From positions 7,557,501-7,621,500 of the forward strand of contig NC_090288.1 in NCBI RefSeq assembly GCF_037392515.1: a DNA stretch of 64,000 nt, given 5' to 3'. Positions 11,781 through 24,019 of this stretch are shown here, piece after piece (the first letter of the stretch is position 1; each line of letters begins with the position of its first letter). This stretch comes from Haliotis asinina (Eukaryota > Mollusca > Gastropoda > Lepetellida > Haliotidae). Under the pieces are notes generated by a model that was not told the DNA's origin, searched no databases, and was given only the letters and a program-made list of their open reading frames with translations. The translations under genes and the position numbers were made by a program.

Positions 11781-12317
11781 ACACTTAGAATGCTAAGCCT
11801 TGAGATTCTTTTGAATTTAGGTATTCTATAAATATAACAAAATTCAACCTATATCTATGAAGTTGAAGTTATTTGTGAAAGCCCTAATCAAGAGTGACCA
11901 AACTCCAGTGACTATGCTGGGACACATTAATAAACGGTGTTGTGAGATCTTTAAACTGTATTGAAATATGTCTTGTCAATTCCACTGACATTCATCAAAT
12001 GTACCTACTTTGTAGTTTTAAGTGTACCTACCCAGTTTAGCATGTTTCGTTTTAATAGTGTGGTCTCCATTTTTAGTAATTCCCGTTTGCCCGTCCCGGC
12101 TTTTCTTCGTCCGAGGTTTTATGGGGTATTCTCCTATTTGTCAGACCAGAAATAATCTACAGCAGGGGTAGGTCACTCCCTTGTTTTCTTTACCATTTGT
12201 ACTAATTAGTATGCGCCTCCTCATGCTCCAATGCACACAGTGACCTGATTCGTCTCCATCGCAACTTAGGCTGCGTTTAACAGTACTTCAGCCAGTTTAC
12301 TGTATCAGTCGAAATCT

Positions 12318-12450
12318 TACAATGAATGAATGAAGAGTAAGAAGTATATGTGAATGAATGGAAGAAATGATAAAAGAAAGAAGTGCATATGCGAATGAAT
12401 GAGAAAGATATAATAAAAGAAAGAAGTACATATGTGAATGAATGAAAGAA
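12318..12450. repeat. GAATGAAT-rich minisatellite, about 43-bp unit
   Basis: Units of the form GAATGAATG...AAAGAAAGAAGT-CATATG repeat about two and a half times here. The right-arm equivalent (about 17,970-18,075) has one unit fewer, so the array changed after the arms separated. The frames opened on the minus strand here are repeat artefacts. Confidence 0.75.
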
Positions 12451-13195
12451 TAAATGATACACCACGGCCATTCCTTCCAAAACATGCTAAAGAACGCAAA
12501 ACTATCGTTAGGTCACATGTGTTAACATCAGCTTGTTATTGTCTAACTGGTCAGACGTAACAATTGTCAGACAGGTTAAAACAACAAACTATCTGGTTGA
12601 CTGCACAGCTGCCTGTTGACGTAGTCTACCCACATCACCTACTTTTCCTGCGTAACCTTCATCTACATCACCATCCTTAATATATTGAGCAGAGAGCACA
12701 GAAGGCCCTATAGCTGTAACCACTGAACCGTGGTGTCTCTCTGCTCCCAAGTTCCCAAGTGGGGGTGTCTTTTTCTACCTATTCCATTAATCTTTAAAAC
12801 ATCTAACAAGTTCAACGCATGCATAAGAGTATTTTTTATGTATTATTCAGTTGATAAATTATTATTTCATGATACATATATGTACAATATTTTGCTTCGA
12901 TTCTGTAACTGCCCACATTATGACATTGAAACCATTCTGATTTATCGAGTAAAATACGATTGTATAGTTTTGAGTTTGAATCTTGGCATATTTTACCGGT
13001 TTGCCACTTTTGCACTCTACCTGTTTAAAGGGGGCGTGCATATTTTGGTGGTTTTTAGTATTCCATCTATTCATTTGGATTTATTAATTTATTTGTTTTT
13101 GTTTTGTTTTGTTTTGTTTTTTACTGCTAGCGGGCCTGTTAGTCTGCTTTGATAACTGTAAATTTATTCTGACGTTTGACGAGCGGAACATGAAG

Positions 13196-16100
13196 TGTTG
13201 TTATCATGTGTGTTATGTAATTATATTATTGGTATGGAGCGGCATTGATATGTATGTTTATGCTTGCCAATCCAGTCCCGATTACTTGAGGAGATTAGTT
13301 TAAACTATAGATTGACGTATCCATACTATTAATGTGTAATCATTATATCGGGCTATGAGGAATACGTAATGTAATCAAGATTGACTTTGCATTTACTTTT
13401 CTATTTTTTAAATAAATTTTCACTATTTTTGCTTCACTCGAAAAGATTTACTTTGGATTTCGTGATTGTGGTCTCTAAGTATTTTAGAAATTATGTTGTT
13501 GAGACAACTGGAACTGTTGATCTGCAGTCTTTCAAAATTCCTTTTCACGAGATATATTCTCCCTTTTTACCAGTTCTCAAAATGAACATATAGCTGTTTA
13601 CACAAAGGTATCTTCCCGTAAAATAAGTAGGACGAAATGTGAAGCATAGCAGCGCATTTGCCATAACTGAAGTTGTTAAAATGATCCTGAAAACTGTCAT
13701 TTTCAACATTCACCTTGCAGGCAATTTTATCAAGAAACTAAATAACTCATTACTAATGGAAGGAGTGAACTGAAAGCCCATTTTATTAACTGAAGTCATT
13801 GATTGAACTCGCCAACATCGATTCACTTACATTCCTGTACACGTGTCTTATTTCTTTTCCTGAGAACACTCATTTTACTTTTTTTATAGAAAATCCGTAT
13901 AATCCGTAATCTAATCCCATAAAACAACACCGTTGTCACTACACCAAACGATTTTGACCACGACCCAAAACAAAGGTTTAACTTACAGGACTACCTGTAA
14001 GATATCCCTTTCTTGATAACGAGTTTAACAGCTACGCCGAAATGCTGCTTACCTTATAAGAAGTTGTACATCCATAGAACTTCCGTGTTGTTTTCCAAAT
14101 GATAATGACCTGAACAGATATTATTTGTCAGAGACTTCATGAGTGATTTTCAAGTTCTAATCCACACACTGATTTCCACTTTTTCATCATTTTTACTTTT
14201 ATCTCAGTTTGCTGAGTATCTCAGCATAACTCGCAAAGACAATGGAAACTGAGCGGAACGATGACACTTCTGTTTCTTCCGCGTTCACTTACGTAATTTC
14301 CGCAAAGCGCCTACGACAATTTGCGCCGAAAAAGTCATGTCTCGTCCGCTGGTCTTGTTTATTGGAGTAAAACAGCTGCCGCTTTCAAGTGTATTTTACT
14401 TGTCATATACAAAATTCATCCATGGATCACATTAGGTCATTAGGGGACACCAGCTTTGAAATGAACAGGTGTTCGTGAGTGTATATGGATGAAAAGGACT
14501 GATTGCGCAAGACGCGCAGCCAAATATCTCACATTCAAAGGAAATCTCGAATTGATTGTTTTATAAGGCGTCGAGCTGACCAGTTGGTTTTGGTGTTGTG
14601 TATAAACCCCCTTTGCAAGAACTTTGTCAAGCATACCTGCTTTGTCCTTTTGCAAGACCTGCACATAGTAGTCTTTGAAAGACATTGACATTTATGTGCA
14701 GGTGCTCTGGAAAACCTTGTCCGGCACGATATTCCTTCCAATTTAGTTATTGTGTGCATGCTGCATTTCAATTTTGGAAATGTGCTTAAAACATATTTTG
14801 ATTCTCAAAGAATGTGGTTCGTTTAGCAAGCAAAATATTGCTTTGATTAACACTTCACCAGTACCATACAGTATTACAGAATACACAAAACCGGATACAC
14901 AAAAACGACAAATTATAGCATTGTGATTAGGGGTATATGGAGTTATAGGAGTCCATTTTTATCCACCGAGACAAGTCCTACACGCCCTGGTGGGGTGTGG
15001 ATTCGGGGAGGGGGTAACGGAGGAGATGACCAAGACACACGTACTCCATACGCTATCATGGTCTTCCTTACTGCTTGAAGATCGACCTTTTCTCACTGTG
15101 GTCTATGATTCGGTGAACGGAAAAGAACTTATTCACTGTGAAAACCAGGAAATAGTTGAATCCGTCCACGATTTTATCATAAAGCACAAAGCTTAATTTT
15201 TTAACAGGAAACTAATTAACTTGTTAAAAACTTTCTCACAAATGTTCAGTGTTTCTACAAAGAGCTAGTCAGACACAACAAACCATAACTCTATTTTTCA
15301 TGTTTACCTATATGATTGTTGTATTTGATGTAATGATATGTATGCATATGTTATTATATGATAGTTCATATGGATGACGACACATGCTTCATTTATATTT
15401 TGTATTATATGCTGTATGGGTGAGGTACAGTAAAGTTCTTCTTTATTCTTTATTGTGGCCACTGTGTCACAATATGCAGTTTACATGCTCACAGACCCTC
15501 GATTCACGATGACGCCAACTTTCTCGACTACTGTTCGTGCGACGACTATCATTCAGGAATTGGTTCCACAGCTCATTCTTTCACCGATGTCTTTGTGTAT
15601 GTGTTTTAGCTCGTTAATTAGCGTAGAGACAGGTCCTGCTATTCTCGGGCACAAGTTCTCCAAGGTCGTCGACGCTCCGAGTGTCATTAGAACAGTGTTG
15701 AGCACTGTCACACTCCACTGCTTTTCGACAGTCCTGTTGTGTATTGATAAAACAATCGACAATCCGGGTGTGAACCAAAAGAGGATACCACCATTCTCAT
15801 CGGTGGATGAAATGGGATGAAGAAAACCCGCATACTCTTCATCACATTGCTACACCGTATTTACCATAACGGATGTTTAAATATCACTTTATGTAAATAC
15901 AGCATCAAAAGAAGCTGAAACCATGTATTATATTAACATGGTACTAACTATAGTCGATTCGAACCACTGCTTTACAGTTCACTGACTGCCGTGGATGCAG
16001 GTTTTTCCCACGTGGCGGGGTAAAACTTAATGATCTATTCTCCCTCGCAAGGCCACGTGAACCAATCAGAAATGGACATTCTTAAATGGGGTAGGAGAAA

Positions 16101-16227
16101 TGTGCCCTGTAGTTCTTATGAACCTTGATCTTTCAGGTACATTTCATCAGTTGTGTACAAATACTGGTCTAGAATAATGTTTCAAACACTTTAATACGTA
16201 TTGATGCAGGGGCTCCATATATGTTCT
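13196..16227. other. Central spacer of the inverted repeat
   Basis: Single-copy 3-kb stretch between the arms. It holds a candidate reading frame at 14,930-15,196 and a 35-bp block (15,610-15,644) shared with the left-arm SINE insert. A minus-strand frame at 14,440-14,691 (84 codons) and a plus-strand frame at 15,455-15,820 (121 codons) show no domain I recognise. Around 15,430-15,460 a TTCTTTATTCTTTATTG run resembles the tail of a retroposed element. No transposase, integrase or polymerase motif is seen. Confidence 0.5.
14930..15196 (+). CDS. Unrecognised short open frame in spacer
   Basis: The frame is open from just after the stop at 14,927-14,929 to the stop at 15,194-15,196, about 88 codons. 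There is no upstream ATG in this frame, so it would be a terminal exon or a broken gene. Its composition looks protein-like and not repeat-like (segments HVLHTLSWSSLLLEDRPFL and VVYDSVNGKELIHCENQEI), ending in a lysine-rich tail. I do not recognise a family. Its place in the centre of the 10.7-kb inverted repeat makes it the best candidate for element-encoded protein, but it could equally be a captured host exon or chance. Confidence 0.25.
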   Translation, partial: GVYGVIGVHFYPPRQVLHALVGCGFGEGVTEEMTKTHVLHTLSWSSLLLEDRPFLTVVYDSVNGKELIHCENQEIVESVHDFIIKHKA

Positions 16228-16529
16228 TGTTTACGTCCCGCTCGTCAAACGTCAGAATAAATTTACAGGTATCAAAGCAGACTCACTCGCTGGGCCACTA
16301 GCAATAAAAAAACCCAAACAAAGCAAAAACAGATAAATCAATTAATTTAAACAAATAGATGGAATACTAAAAACCACCTAAATATTAGTATGCACGCCCC
16401 ATTTAAAAAGATAGAGCGCTAAACTCAAAACTATTCAATCGTATTTTACTCAATAAATCAAAATGGTCTCAATGTCACAATGTGGGTAGTTACAGAATCA
16501 AAGCAAAATATTTTACATGTTTATGTACG

Positions 16530-16915
16530 TTTTATTTAGCAAAGCCAGAAAAATCCCCGACAAACACGGCCGCTTCTCCGCAATATGTGGGTTTGTGAGA
16601 GTGAGGGTACTCCCTACAAGGCTCACTCCCATTAGTTAACAAGGCGCCCTCCCAATTTATGTATTTTTTACTCGATAGGTACGGAAAATTAATTAGGCGA
16701 TGTGGGTATGTCATGACTGGTTGATTTCTCAGGATAAGGTGAATTGGGTATGGCAGAGTCGATATACTATGATCATAGGGGATTTAGCAACCATGTTGGA
16801 GTGAAGGAATGACAAAACTCCGTGATAGATTAATGAGTGTCTTTTTTAAGCATTATGAAAATGGGAATGGTAAATTAACACAAAATGCCCTAGACCTGTC
16901 CAGCGTGTCATACAT
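16530..16915. mobile_element. Insertion in right arm only, unknown type
   Basis: The arm alignment breaks after AAGCAAAATATTTTACATG and resumes at the ATAT microsatellite near 16,914. The 385-bp inserted segment has no copy elsewhere in the window. A 60-codon minus-strand frame inside shows no known domain. Terminal repeats are not obvious. Confidence 0.5.
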
Positions 16916-17047
16916 ATATATATATATACATATCATAAAATAATAATTTATCAACTGAATAATACATACAAATACTCTTATGATTATGTATAACATCACA
17001 TTTTAATAAAAAGATGCATGCGTTGAGCTTGTTAGATGTTTTAAGAT

Positions 17048-17765
17048 TAATGGAAGAGGTAGAGAAGGACACCCCCACTTGGGAACTTGGGAGCAGAGAG
17101 ACACCACGGTTCAGTGGTTACAGCTATAGGGCCTTCTGCGCTCTCTGCTCAATATATTAAGGGTGGTGATGAATGAATGAATGAATGAATGAATGAATTT
17201 CTTTATTTCCTCCAGAATTTACATCCGAAGATTAACAGCATCTCTGATGTTACTCAGAGCAAACACATAATGTTAATATATAGAATATGAATGCTAGAAT
17301 AGAAATATGAATGCTAACGTCATAAGCTGTGTAAATAACTATTCAATAACATACGTACACAGACTGTCGGTTATTGCTGCACAGAAAAGAGAGGACTGTC
17401 CAACACATTCTTGAGATGAAATACATATTTACAAAATAATAGTGACACATTGTCCCATGTGGTCAAGCTAACAATTCCAGGTAATGTTTGAGCCGCTCCC
17501 CAGAATAATGCAAGCATTTCATTTTCATCCAAAAGTTCAATTTTAACATAACTGTCAACATCAAGTTGGTCAATGAGGGTGGAGAAGAATTCATTTCGTT
17601 CAGTTACATAGTACTCACAGTACATAAGTACATGTCTGTCATAATGGAAGAGGTAGAGAAGGACACCCCCACTTGGGAACTTGGGAGCAGAGAGACGCCA
17701 CGGTTCAGTGGTTACAGCTATAGGGCCTTCTGTGCTCTCTGCTCAATATATTAAGGGTGGTGATG
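17048..17765. repeat. ~120-bp direct repeats flanking a 475-bp insert
   Basis: A segment starting TTAATGGAAGAGGTAGAGAA and ending AAGGGTGGTGATG occurs at 17,048-17,171 and again at 17,642-17,765, with only a few differences. The left arm has it once (about 12,660-12,790). Between the copies lies a GAATGAAT microsatellite and about 450 bp with no match in the window. Either an element with long direct terminal repeats or a repair-type duplication made this structure. Confidence 0.75.
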
Positions 17766-18639
17766 TAGATGAAGGTTACGCAGGAAAAGTAGGTGATGTG
17801 GGTAGACTACGTCAACAGGCAGCTGTGCAGTCAACCAGATAGTTTGTTGTTTTAACCTGTCTGACAATTGTTACGTCTGACCAGTTAGACAATAACAAGC
17901 TGATGTTAACACATGTGATCTAACGTTAGTTTTGCGTTTTTTAGCATGTTTTGGAAGGAATGGCCGTGGTGTATCATTTATTCTTTCATTCATTCACATA
18001 TGTACTTCTTTCTTTTATCATTTCTTTCATTCATTCACATATACTTCTTGCTCTTCATTCATTCATTCATTCATTGTAAGATTTCGACTGATACAGTAAA
18101 CTGGCTGAAGTACTGTTAAACGCAGCCTAAGTTGCGATGGAGACGAATCAGGTCACTGTGTGCATTGGAGCATGAGGAGGCGCATACTAATTAGTACAAA
18201 TGGTAAAGAAAACAAGGGAGTGACCTACCCCTGTTGTAGATTATTTCTGGTCTGACAAATAGGAGAATACCCCATAAAACCTCGGACGAAGAAAAGCCGG
18301 GACGGGCAAACGGGAATTACTAAAAATGGAGACCACACTATTAAAACGAAACATGCTAAACTGGGTAGGTACACATAAAACTACAAAGTAGGTACATTTG
18401 ATGAATGTCAGTGGAATTGACAAGACATATTTCAATACAGTTTAAAGATCTCACAACACCGTTTATTAATGTGTCCCAGCATAGTCTTTGCAGTTTGGTC
18501 ACTCTTGATTAGGGCTTTCACAAATAACTTCAACTTCATAGATATAGGTTGAATTTTGTTATATTTATAGAATACCTAAATTCAAAAGAATCTCAAGGCT
18601 TAGCATTCTAAGTGTACTGTATATGTTGCTGGAAGTAAA

Positions 18640-18880
18640 GGGCTTCAACAACCCATGCTTGCCATAAAAGGTGACTATGCGTGTCGTAAGAGGCGATTAA
18701 CCTGATCAGGTGGTCAGACTCGATTACTTGGTTGACATATGTCATCAGTTCCCAATTGTGCAGGTCGATGCTCATGCTGTTGATCACTGGATTGTCTGAT
18801 CCAAACTCGATTATCTACAAACCGCCGCCATATAGCTGGGATATTACTGAGTGCGACATAAAACTAAACTCACGAAATTA
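18640..18880 (-). mobile_element. SINE in right arm
   Basis: Reverse-oriented partner of the SINE at 11,455-11,780, with GGCTTCAACAACCCATGCTT, GTCGTAAGAGGCGATTAACC and GATCACTGGATTGTCTG words. It joins directly to CTTTACTTCC where the left arm has a 65-bp extra block. Confidence 0.75.
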
Positions 18881-18959
18881 AACTGAATTTTCATTCGAAT
18901 TTCATCTATTTTTAAACCATATGTTTGCAAAATAAAGAAAACAAGCAAACAAAAATATT

Positions 18960-20440
18960 TTCGTCCACGAGCGAGATTAGTCGAATTAAGACCAGAATGA
19001 TTTCATTTATTTGTCGTGATACTTATAAACACACTTTCATTCATAAATTTACAACCCCCAAGACAATAAAAAAAAGCTATGAAAATTTAAGTGGAAGTCC
19101 AGATTCTTGTACTTGTTACAAATTAGCAGAATTAAGTCAAAATGAGTTGGATTTTGTGCAATGATACATATAAATATATCGTCATCCATTTACAACCTCC
19201 AAAACACAGGAAAAGATGTATTTTGAGTAAAAGTGATTATTCTGGCATATTTTTAAAAATCTTCCTGAATTCGCAAAAGTAAGTCAAAATCAGTTGAATT
19301 TTGTGCCATGATACTCACAATGGCACTTTCATTCATTTACATCCTCCAAAACATTACAAAAGATGCATTTGGAGTGAAAAGGAAATATTCTCGCTCATGG
19401 ACCCAATGTTTTTCGCCCATGGGCGAGATGTTTTTGAAAATCGGTCTCAATTAGCAGAATTAAGTCCTAATGAGTTGGATTTTGTGCCATGTTACTCATA
19501 AATATATCCTCATTCATTTACAACCTCCAAACCACAGGAAAAGATGTATTTTGAGTGAAGGCAAATACTCTCGCCCATGGGCCAAAATGTCTTTCTCCCA
19601 TGGGCGAGAGTTTTCAAAATTGCTCTCATTTAGAGGAATTAAGTCAAAATGAGTTGAAATTTCTGTCATGATACTCATAAATGTACTTTCATTCATTTAC
19701 ATCCTCCAAATATTGGAAAAGATGGGTTTGGGGGTAAAAGGAAATATTCTCGCCCATGGGCCAAAATGTTTTTCGCCCATGGGTGAGATTTTGTTAAATA
19801 GCTCTAAATTAACGGAATTAATTCAAAATGGGTTGAATTTTGTGACATGATACTTATGAACATACTTTCATCCATTCACAACCTCCAAAACATGGGAAAA
19901 GGTGAATTTTGAGTAAAAGTAAATATTCTCACCCATGGGCCAAATGGTTTTCGCCCATGGGTGAGACTTTTTGAAAAATCACTCTTAATTAGCCGAATTA
20001 AGTCAAAATAAGCTTAATTTCGTGTCAAGACAATAATAAATACACGTTAATTCATTGAAAAGCTGCAAAGCCTGAAAAACAACATGTAGTTTCAATGAAA
20101 TTAATTATTCTCGTCCATGGGCCAATATGTTTTTTACCCATGGGCGAGATTTTTTAAAATCGCTGTCAGTTAGCAGAGTCAAGTCACAACAAGCTGAAAT
20201 TTGTGTCATGATACTTATTAACATTTTTTCATTCATTTACAACCTCCAAAACATTTATTCTGGATGAAATTAAACACTTTCGCCCATGGGCCTGCCCATG
20301 GGCCTACCCATTGGCCACTGTTCGCCCATGGGCGTGCCCATGGGCGAGCGAGTTTAAATTTTGAGTTTTCGAAAAAAATTTTTTTCATTTTTTCATCCTT
20401 AGCACACATGCATAACAGCTGTATGTTTAATTTTGCGAAA
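18960..20440 (-). repeat. 180-bp satellite array with paired palindromic boxes (right arm)
   Basis: Mirror of the array at 9,895-11,400, with the same number and order of units and the same box variants unit by unit (for example CCCATGGGAGAAAGACA matched by TGTCTTTCTCCCATGGG). This unit-by-unit correspondence shows the arms were copied as wholes after the array formed. Confidence 0.87.
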
Positions 20441-20689
20441 TCCCTTGTGAGAGAGTGGCCACAGTGCTGAGAGTTTCTGGACTTTTGTGAGTCCAGAATT
20501 AAATTGTGACGTGTTTTATATATATTTCACTGTTATTTGTTGACAAATATTATTTAATAATATAGATATATGTATCTTTGACATTCCTCATCAAACCGCT
20601 TTGGTTGCATGCCTGTTTGTTGCGTACACAGTCGCTACGGTGACGTGCTCATTCAACAGGACTTTGTACTTCTTTAGAATAAAAAAAAT

Positions 20690-21340
20690 ATCTAGACAGC
20701 ATTATCAATATTGGACGACAATATAATAGAGTTCCTTACAGAATGTGTCAATATTTCCGTAAATGGTTGAGCAAATTCATCCATCCTTTTGTTGTCCATC
20801 GTGCACAACTTGCCCAACCGTCTGATATACGTGGATTTGTTATGTTTACAGCCATGGGTGGAGATAATGACCAAAGGCTGAGGAAGCTTTACCTCGATGT
20901 TTTAGTTCCACTTATACAAAGTATACTCGGGTTTAATGACCATTCACCCAGACGAGTCCCGAACTGATGCATTATCTTCGTTCCCTTTGTTTGCTAATGT
21001 AGCCAGATCTGTATGACAAAGGGCTAGGTTGACGAAGCGGGCTCGGCTATGTGAACAAGAATTGATTGTCGCTGGATGCGTTGTATTTTTAAAAGATGAA
21101 AGTAGTTAAACGAAAGTGGGTCCACTCATACTGATTACTCAAAAAAGCATCTCTACAATCACATATAAATGTAAAGTGAACTTCAAACCAGAAACTGACT
21201 AAAGCAACGAATGAATACAGATATTTCGTTTTGAAAAGGCAATAATCAATACATTTTAACGATTAAATATACCCGACATTTATAATTATCAACCAAGACA
21301 CCTCTGTTCGATGGATGCATATACCATTTGAAGGTTTTGA
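20690..21340 (-). mobile_element. LINE-derived block I
   Basis: Aligns with 36,930-37,830 and 61,860-62,290 over shared words such as AGTTCCACTTATACAAA, GACGAAGCGG and ACAATCACATA-AAATGTAAA. In the fuller block at 35,710-37,130 the minus strand is a reverse transcriptase, so this block is probably the 5' side of the same LINE plus flank. No open frame is credible. Confidence 0.5.
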
Positions 21341-24019
21341 ACATGACGCTGAACTAAGAGAATATATTTGTGTGCTTTGTTGGCATGGTGAAACGAAAGA
21401 CGTTTTCTCGCCACGAATAGTTGCAGCATTGCTAATGCGGCGCTAAGCAATATTCACTCACTCACTTAGCATGTTCCTGTTGTGTTTTTAAAGTAAAAAT
21501 GAGTGCTGGTTTTTGCACATTTACTGAAAAGTGTTTTGACGACTTTGATATGTTCTGTTCGTTTTTTGACGCCGCAATGTCAAGGCTACACGACTGTTAA
21601 ATAGGTGTTTGGATATGACTCTGATAACTTAATTTGATTCCACACAAACTACCTAACAAAGATTAGAATATAATGTCATAAACTACAAACTGAAATAGAA
21701 CAAAAACATCGATAGAAAAATATTCTTGCTTGTGTCTCCAAATCACCATACAAACTGAGTGTAATATAATAGGTAAATATTACTCGGAAATTCCAGCTGA
21801 AATTTAGCTGATAGAGCTGTTGCAATGTAGATGTAAATTTCCATTGTTGAATCACGATGAGTAATAATAAACCGTGTTGTATAAATATTAAGCTCAGCTT
21901 CCAGTGTCGGGCACAAATGTAAATCGCTGTAGAAAACAGACGAGGAACGAACAGTCCAAGTCTTTGAAACAAATAAACAATTGTCTTGTCTTGACGAACT
22001 GTGCAAGCAGTCATATCTGTCTAAGCATGCAACTCATGTCGTGTTCAGTCTGCTATTTAGGAGAAAAACATCATGTGCTGACCAATTCCGGTGTTACTGA
22101 GCATTAGAGGCACGGGAATATTTCATTTGAAACCTCCGGTCGGTTCAAATTGAATTCCCGATATCTGTACGTGTCAATACGCAATGAAACAGATTGCGTT
22201 GCAATGTCCAGGAATCCGTCGGTCGCGAAGACGTTTTGATAATGTTTTTCAACCAATCAGATTAGATAACAGAGCGAATTTTGGTTAATAATTCCCTTGA
22301 AAGGGCGAAGATGCTTCTACATGCATTTATGTTCTATGTCAGTGTCGGTTTGCCATGAAACATATGTTTCCTCTGGTGTGTGTTGGTCTTTATGGAAAGC
22401 GTGTTCAGCCAAAATACTCACTATTTCTGTTTTGGCTGTGACTATATATGGTCCGTGATATTAAGATTTTATGTCAGTGTCGGTTTACCAAGAGGCACAT
22501 GTTTATTCTGAGGTGTGCATCGATCTTAATGGAGAGAGTGTTAAGCCAAAATAGTCAGTATTTTTATTTTGTCTGTGACATATGACAGCATGTCGACGTC
22601 TGGCAAGCGGATTCTATTTGTTCTAAGTCTGTCTGTCCCCAATGTCAAATATGTAGCTCTGTGAGTGTCGTCGTTAAACCGAAAGCTGTTTTAGAACGGT
22701 TTTACAAAAATGGATCTGATTCAATCGTCTTGTGTCTCAGTACGACCAGATTGATGTCTGCCGAGAATGGTACTTTCCTGTCGATATTGGCTTTACTCAC
22801 ATCAGCTGCCTATAAGGGATGCGATCATGGAATCTCTTGAGTGGTCCACTGCCCCATGGGAAAAAAAGTTTTACCGGTTTCAGTTTATGTATTGCGTATA
22901 GTGAGCTCGGTTCATCATATACTCACATTTGTTTCTTGTTGAAACAGGTTCCTCAGATTCAAGGTCGGTGCCAGAAGGAAAACGAGCTGTCGTGCGGCGC
23001 GATTCTCAATCAGATTCTCCAGACAACGATGTAAGTAAATATGGTAACAGATCATTTGTATTCTGGCATGTGTCTGGATTCACCTCGGAAATAATTGTAT
23101 GTATGTGTGTAAACGTGAATGCTCAACTTGCGATATTTGAACATAGTGAAGATGACATCATTCAGTCACAAGATGATAGTGTTGTCTATAAGTGGAGAAT
23201 TGAATGCATGAACCAGCTCCAAACCAGTCTTGTTGAGGATGTTATTGTGGGATATACTCTGAAGGAAAGGTTACACAAACCAACAAAAGTTTCAAGGTAA
23301 GGCAACGGTTACATGACCATAAGAACATACCATATCCAAAGAAAAAATGTCGGAGTTTTCCTTGTGTTCGACGATTCTGATTACAGTGTAAACAACACCC
23401 CAAGTCATCCCAGTCGTGTTTATTCCAATATTTGTGGAATATACTCAAAGTGGAAAGTTACGCAAACTACTGTTGAAAGGTATGGCAACGATCCACAGTC
23501 CATGTGGAAATGCGTGTCCATGTGGAAAGTGAGTCACAATACAGGTGGGATTCACAAGTTCACAGTGTGTCCACCTTGTGCATTGATGCATGCATGGTAC
23601 CTTCACGTCATTGAGACTACTATATGTCTTTCAAAGGAAGATCGTCCCGTATCCGGAGAACAATTTGGAGTTCCAAATGTTAAAGGATGCTGATTAAATT
23701 GGAAACCTCACTTGAATGTATTCCAGTCGCGTTCAGTGGGTACCAGATCACAGAATCTTGCGGACCGGGGTTACACATGAATGGATAATAGATTCAAATC
23801 AAGCAACAGACGTTATTTTGTTCAAGAGGCACTTCAGGGCCGTCGTGTTTCGAAAACGGTAAATCTCGTTTCTCAGCATTCAAGCTATTTTCAAACGCGG
23901 TTCGTTGTCCATGGTTACTGAAGTCGTTATACGATATTTTCACGTACCCTGTTCTTGTGAAACTAATGACAAAATGTCGTAGCCAGGTACTGAAATGTCC
24001 ACAGCATGTCGGTTGTCAA
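21341..24019. other. Unassigned stretch with one candidate exon and an internal duplication
   Basis: No recognised gene. A short exon candidate is at 22,948-23,030. A roughly 60-bp direct duplication (near 23,248-23,305 and 23,433-23,490, both around GG-ATATACTC and GGCAACG) is visible. Similar paired phrases near 22,330-22,560 (ATGTCAGTGTCGGTTT twice) indicate another local duplication. The 21,676-22,014 minus-strand frame (112 codons) is AT-rich and not recognised. Confidence 0.4.
22948..23030 (+). CDS. Candidate internal exon, 83 bp
   Basis: Bounded by an acceptor context TTCTTGTTGAAACAG and a strong donor GTAAGTAAAT. Read in the open frame it gives a charged, serine-rich peptide (SSDSRSVPEGKRAVV, then RRDSQSDSPDND), suited to a cytoplasmic or linker region. 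Entry is in phase 1 and exit in phase 0. No neighbouring exon could be identified, so it may be a chance pair of good splice sites. Confidence 0.25.

Larger units (their letters stand above)
9818..13195 (+). repeat. Left arm of the large inverted repeat
   Basis: It contains, outward to inward: terminal AACACGTCACAATTT, the 180-bp satellite array, a SINE, a diverse 0.7-kb segment, a GAAT-rich minisatellite, and an inner segment with a GTTTT run near 13,100. The longest frame (12,730-13,152, 140 codons) is AT-biased, has no recognisable domain and is broken in the right arm by an insertion, so I do not call it a gene. Confidence 0.8.
9818..20515. mobile_element. 10.7-kb inverted-repeat element (large palindrome)
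   Basis: The sequence from 9,818 to about 13,195 returns in reverse complement from 20,515 to about 16,228, around a 3-kb unique spacer. The outermost bases are identical (AACACGTCACAATTTAATTC inward from each end). The four bases TTAT lie just outside both ends and could be a target-site duplication, though the flanks are AT-rich. Arms share the same 180-bp tandem array, the same SINE insertion and the same minisatellite, so these were present before the inversion-duplication or are inherited terminal repeats. Arms differ by two insertions of about 0.4-0.5 kb in the right arm, a contracted minisatellite and a 65-bp block. No transposase is recognised. It could be a foldback-type transposon with very long terminal repeats or a non-mobile inverted duplication. 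Confidence 0.75.
16228..20515 (-). repeat. Right arm of the large inverted repeat
   Basis: Reverse-complement partner of 9,818-13,195, very similar over the satellite array and the SINE. It is longer because of an insertion at about 16,530-16,915 and another at about 17,166-17,642. The large indels argue against a simple fold-back sequencing artefact, which would give identical arms. Confidence 0.8.

Noticed and set aside
12730..13152. A 140-codon hydrophobic frame in the left arm
   Set aside because: AT-biased sequence makes it Phe/Leu/Ile-rich; the right-arm counterpart is interrupted by an insertion and differs by indels.
9818..20515. The palindrome as a fold-back sequencing or assembly artefact
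   Set aside because: Arms differ by insertions of about 385 and 475 bp, a contracted minisatellite, a 65-bp block and scattered substitutions, and a unique 3-kb spacer separates them.
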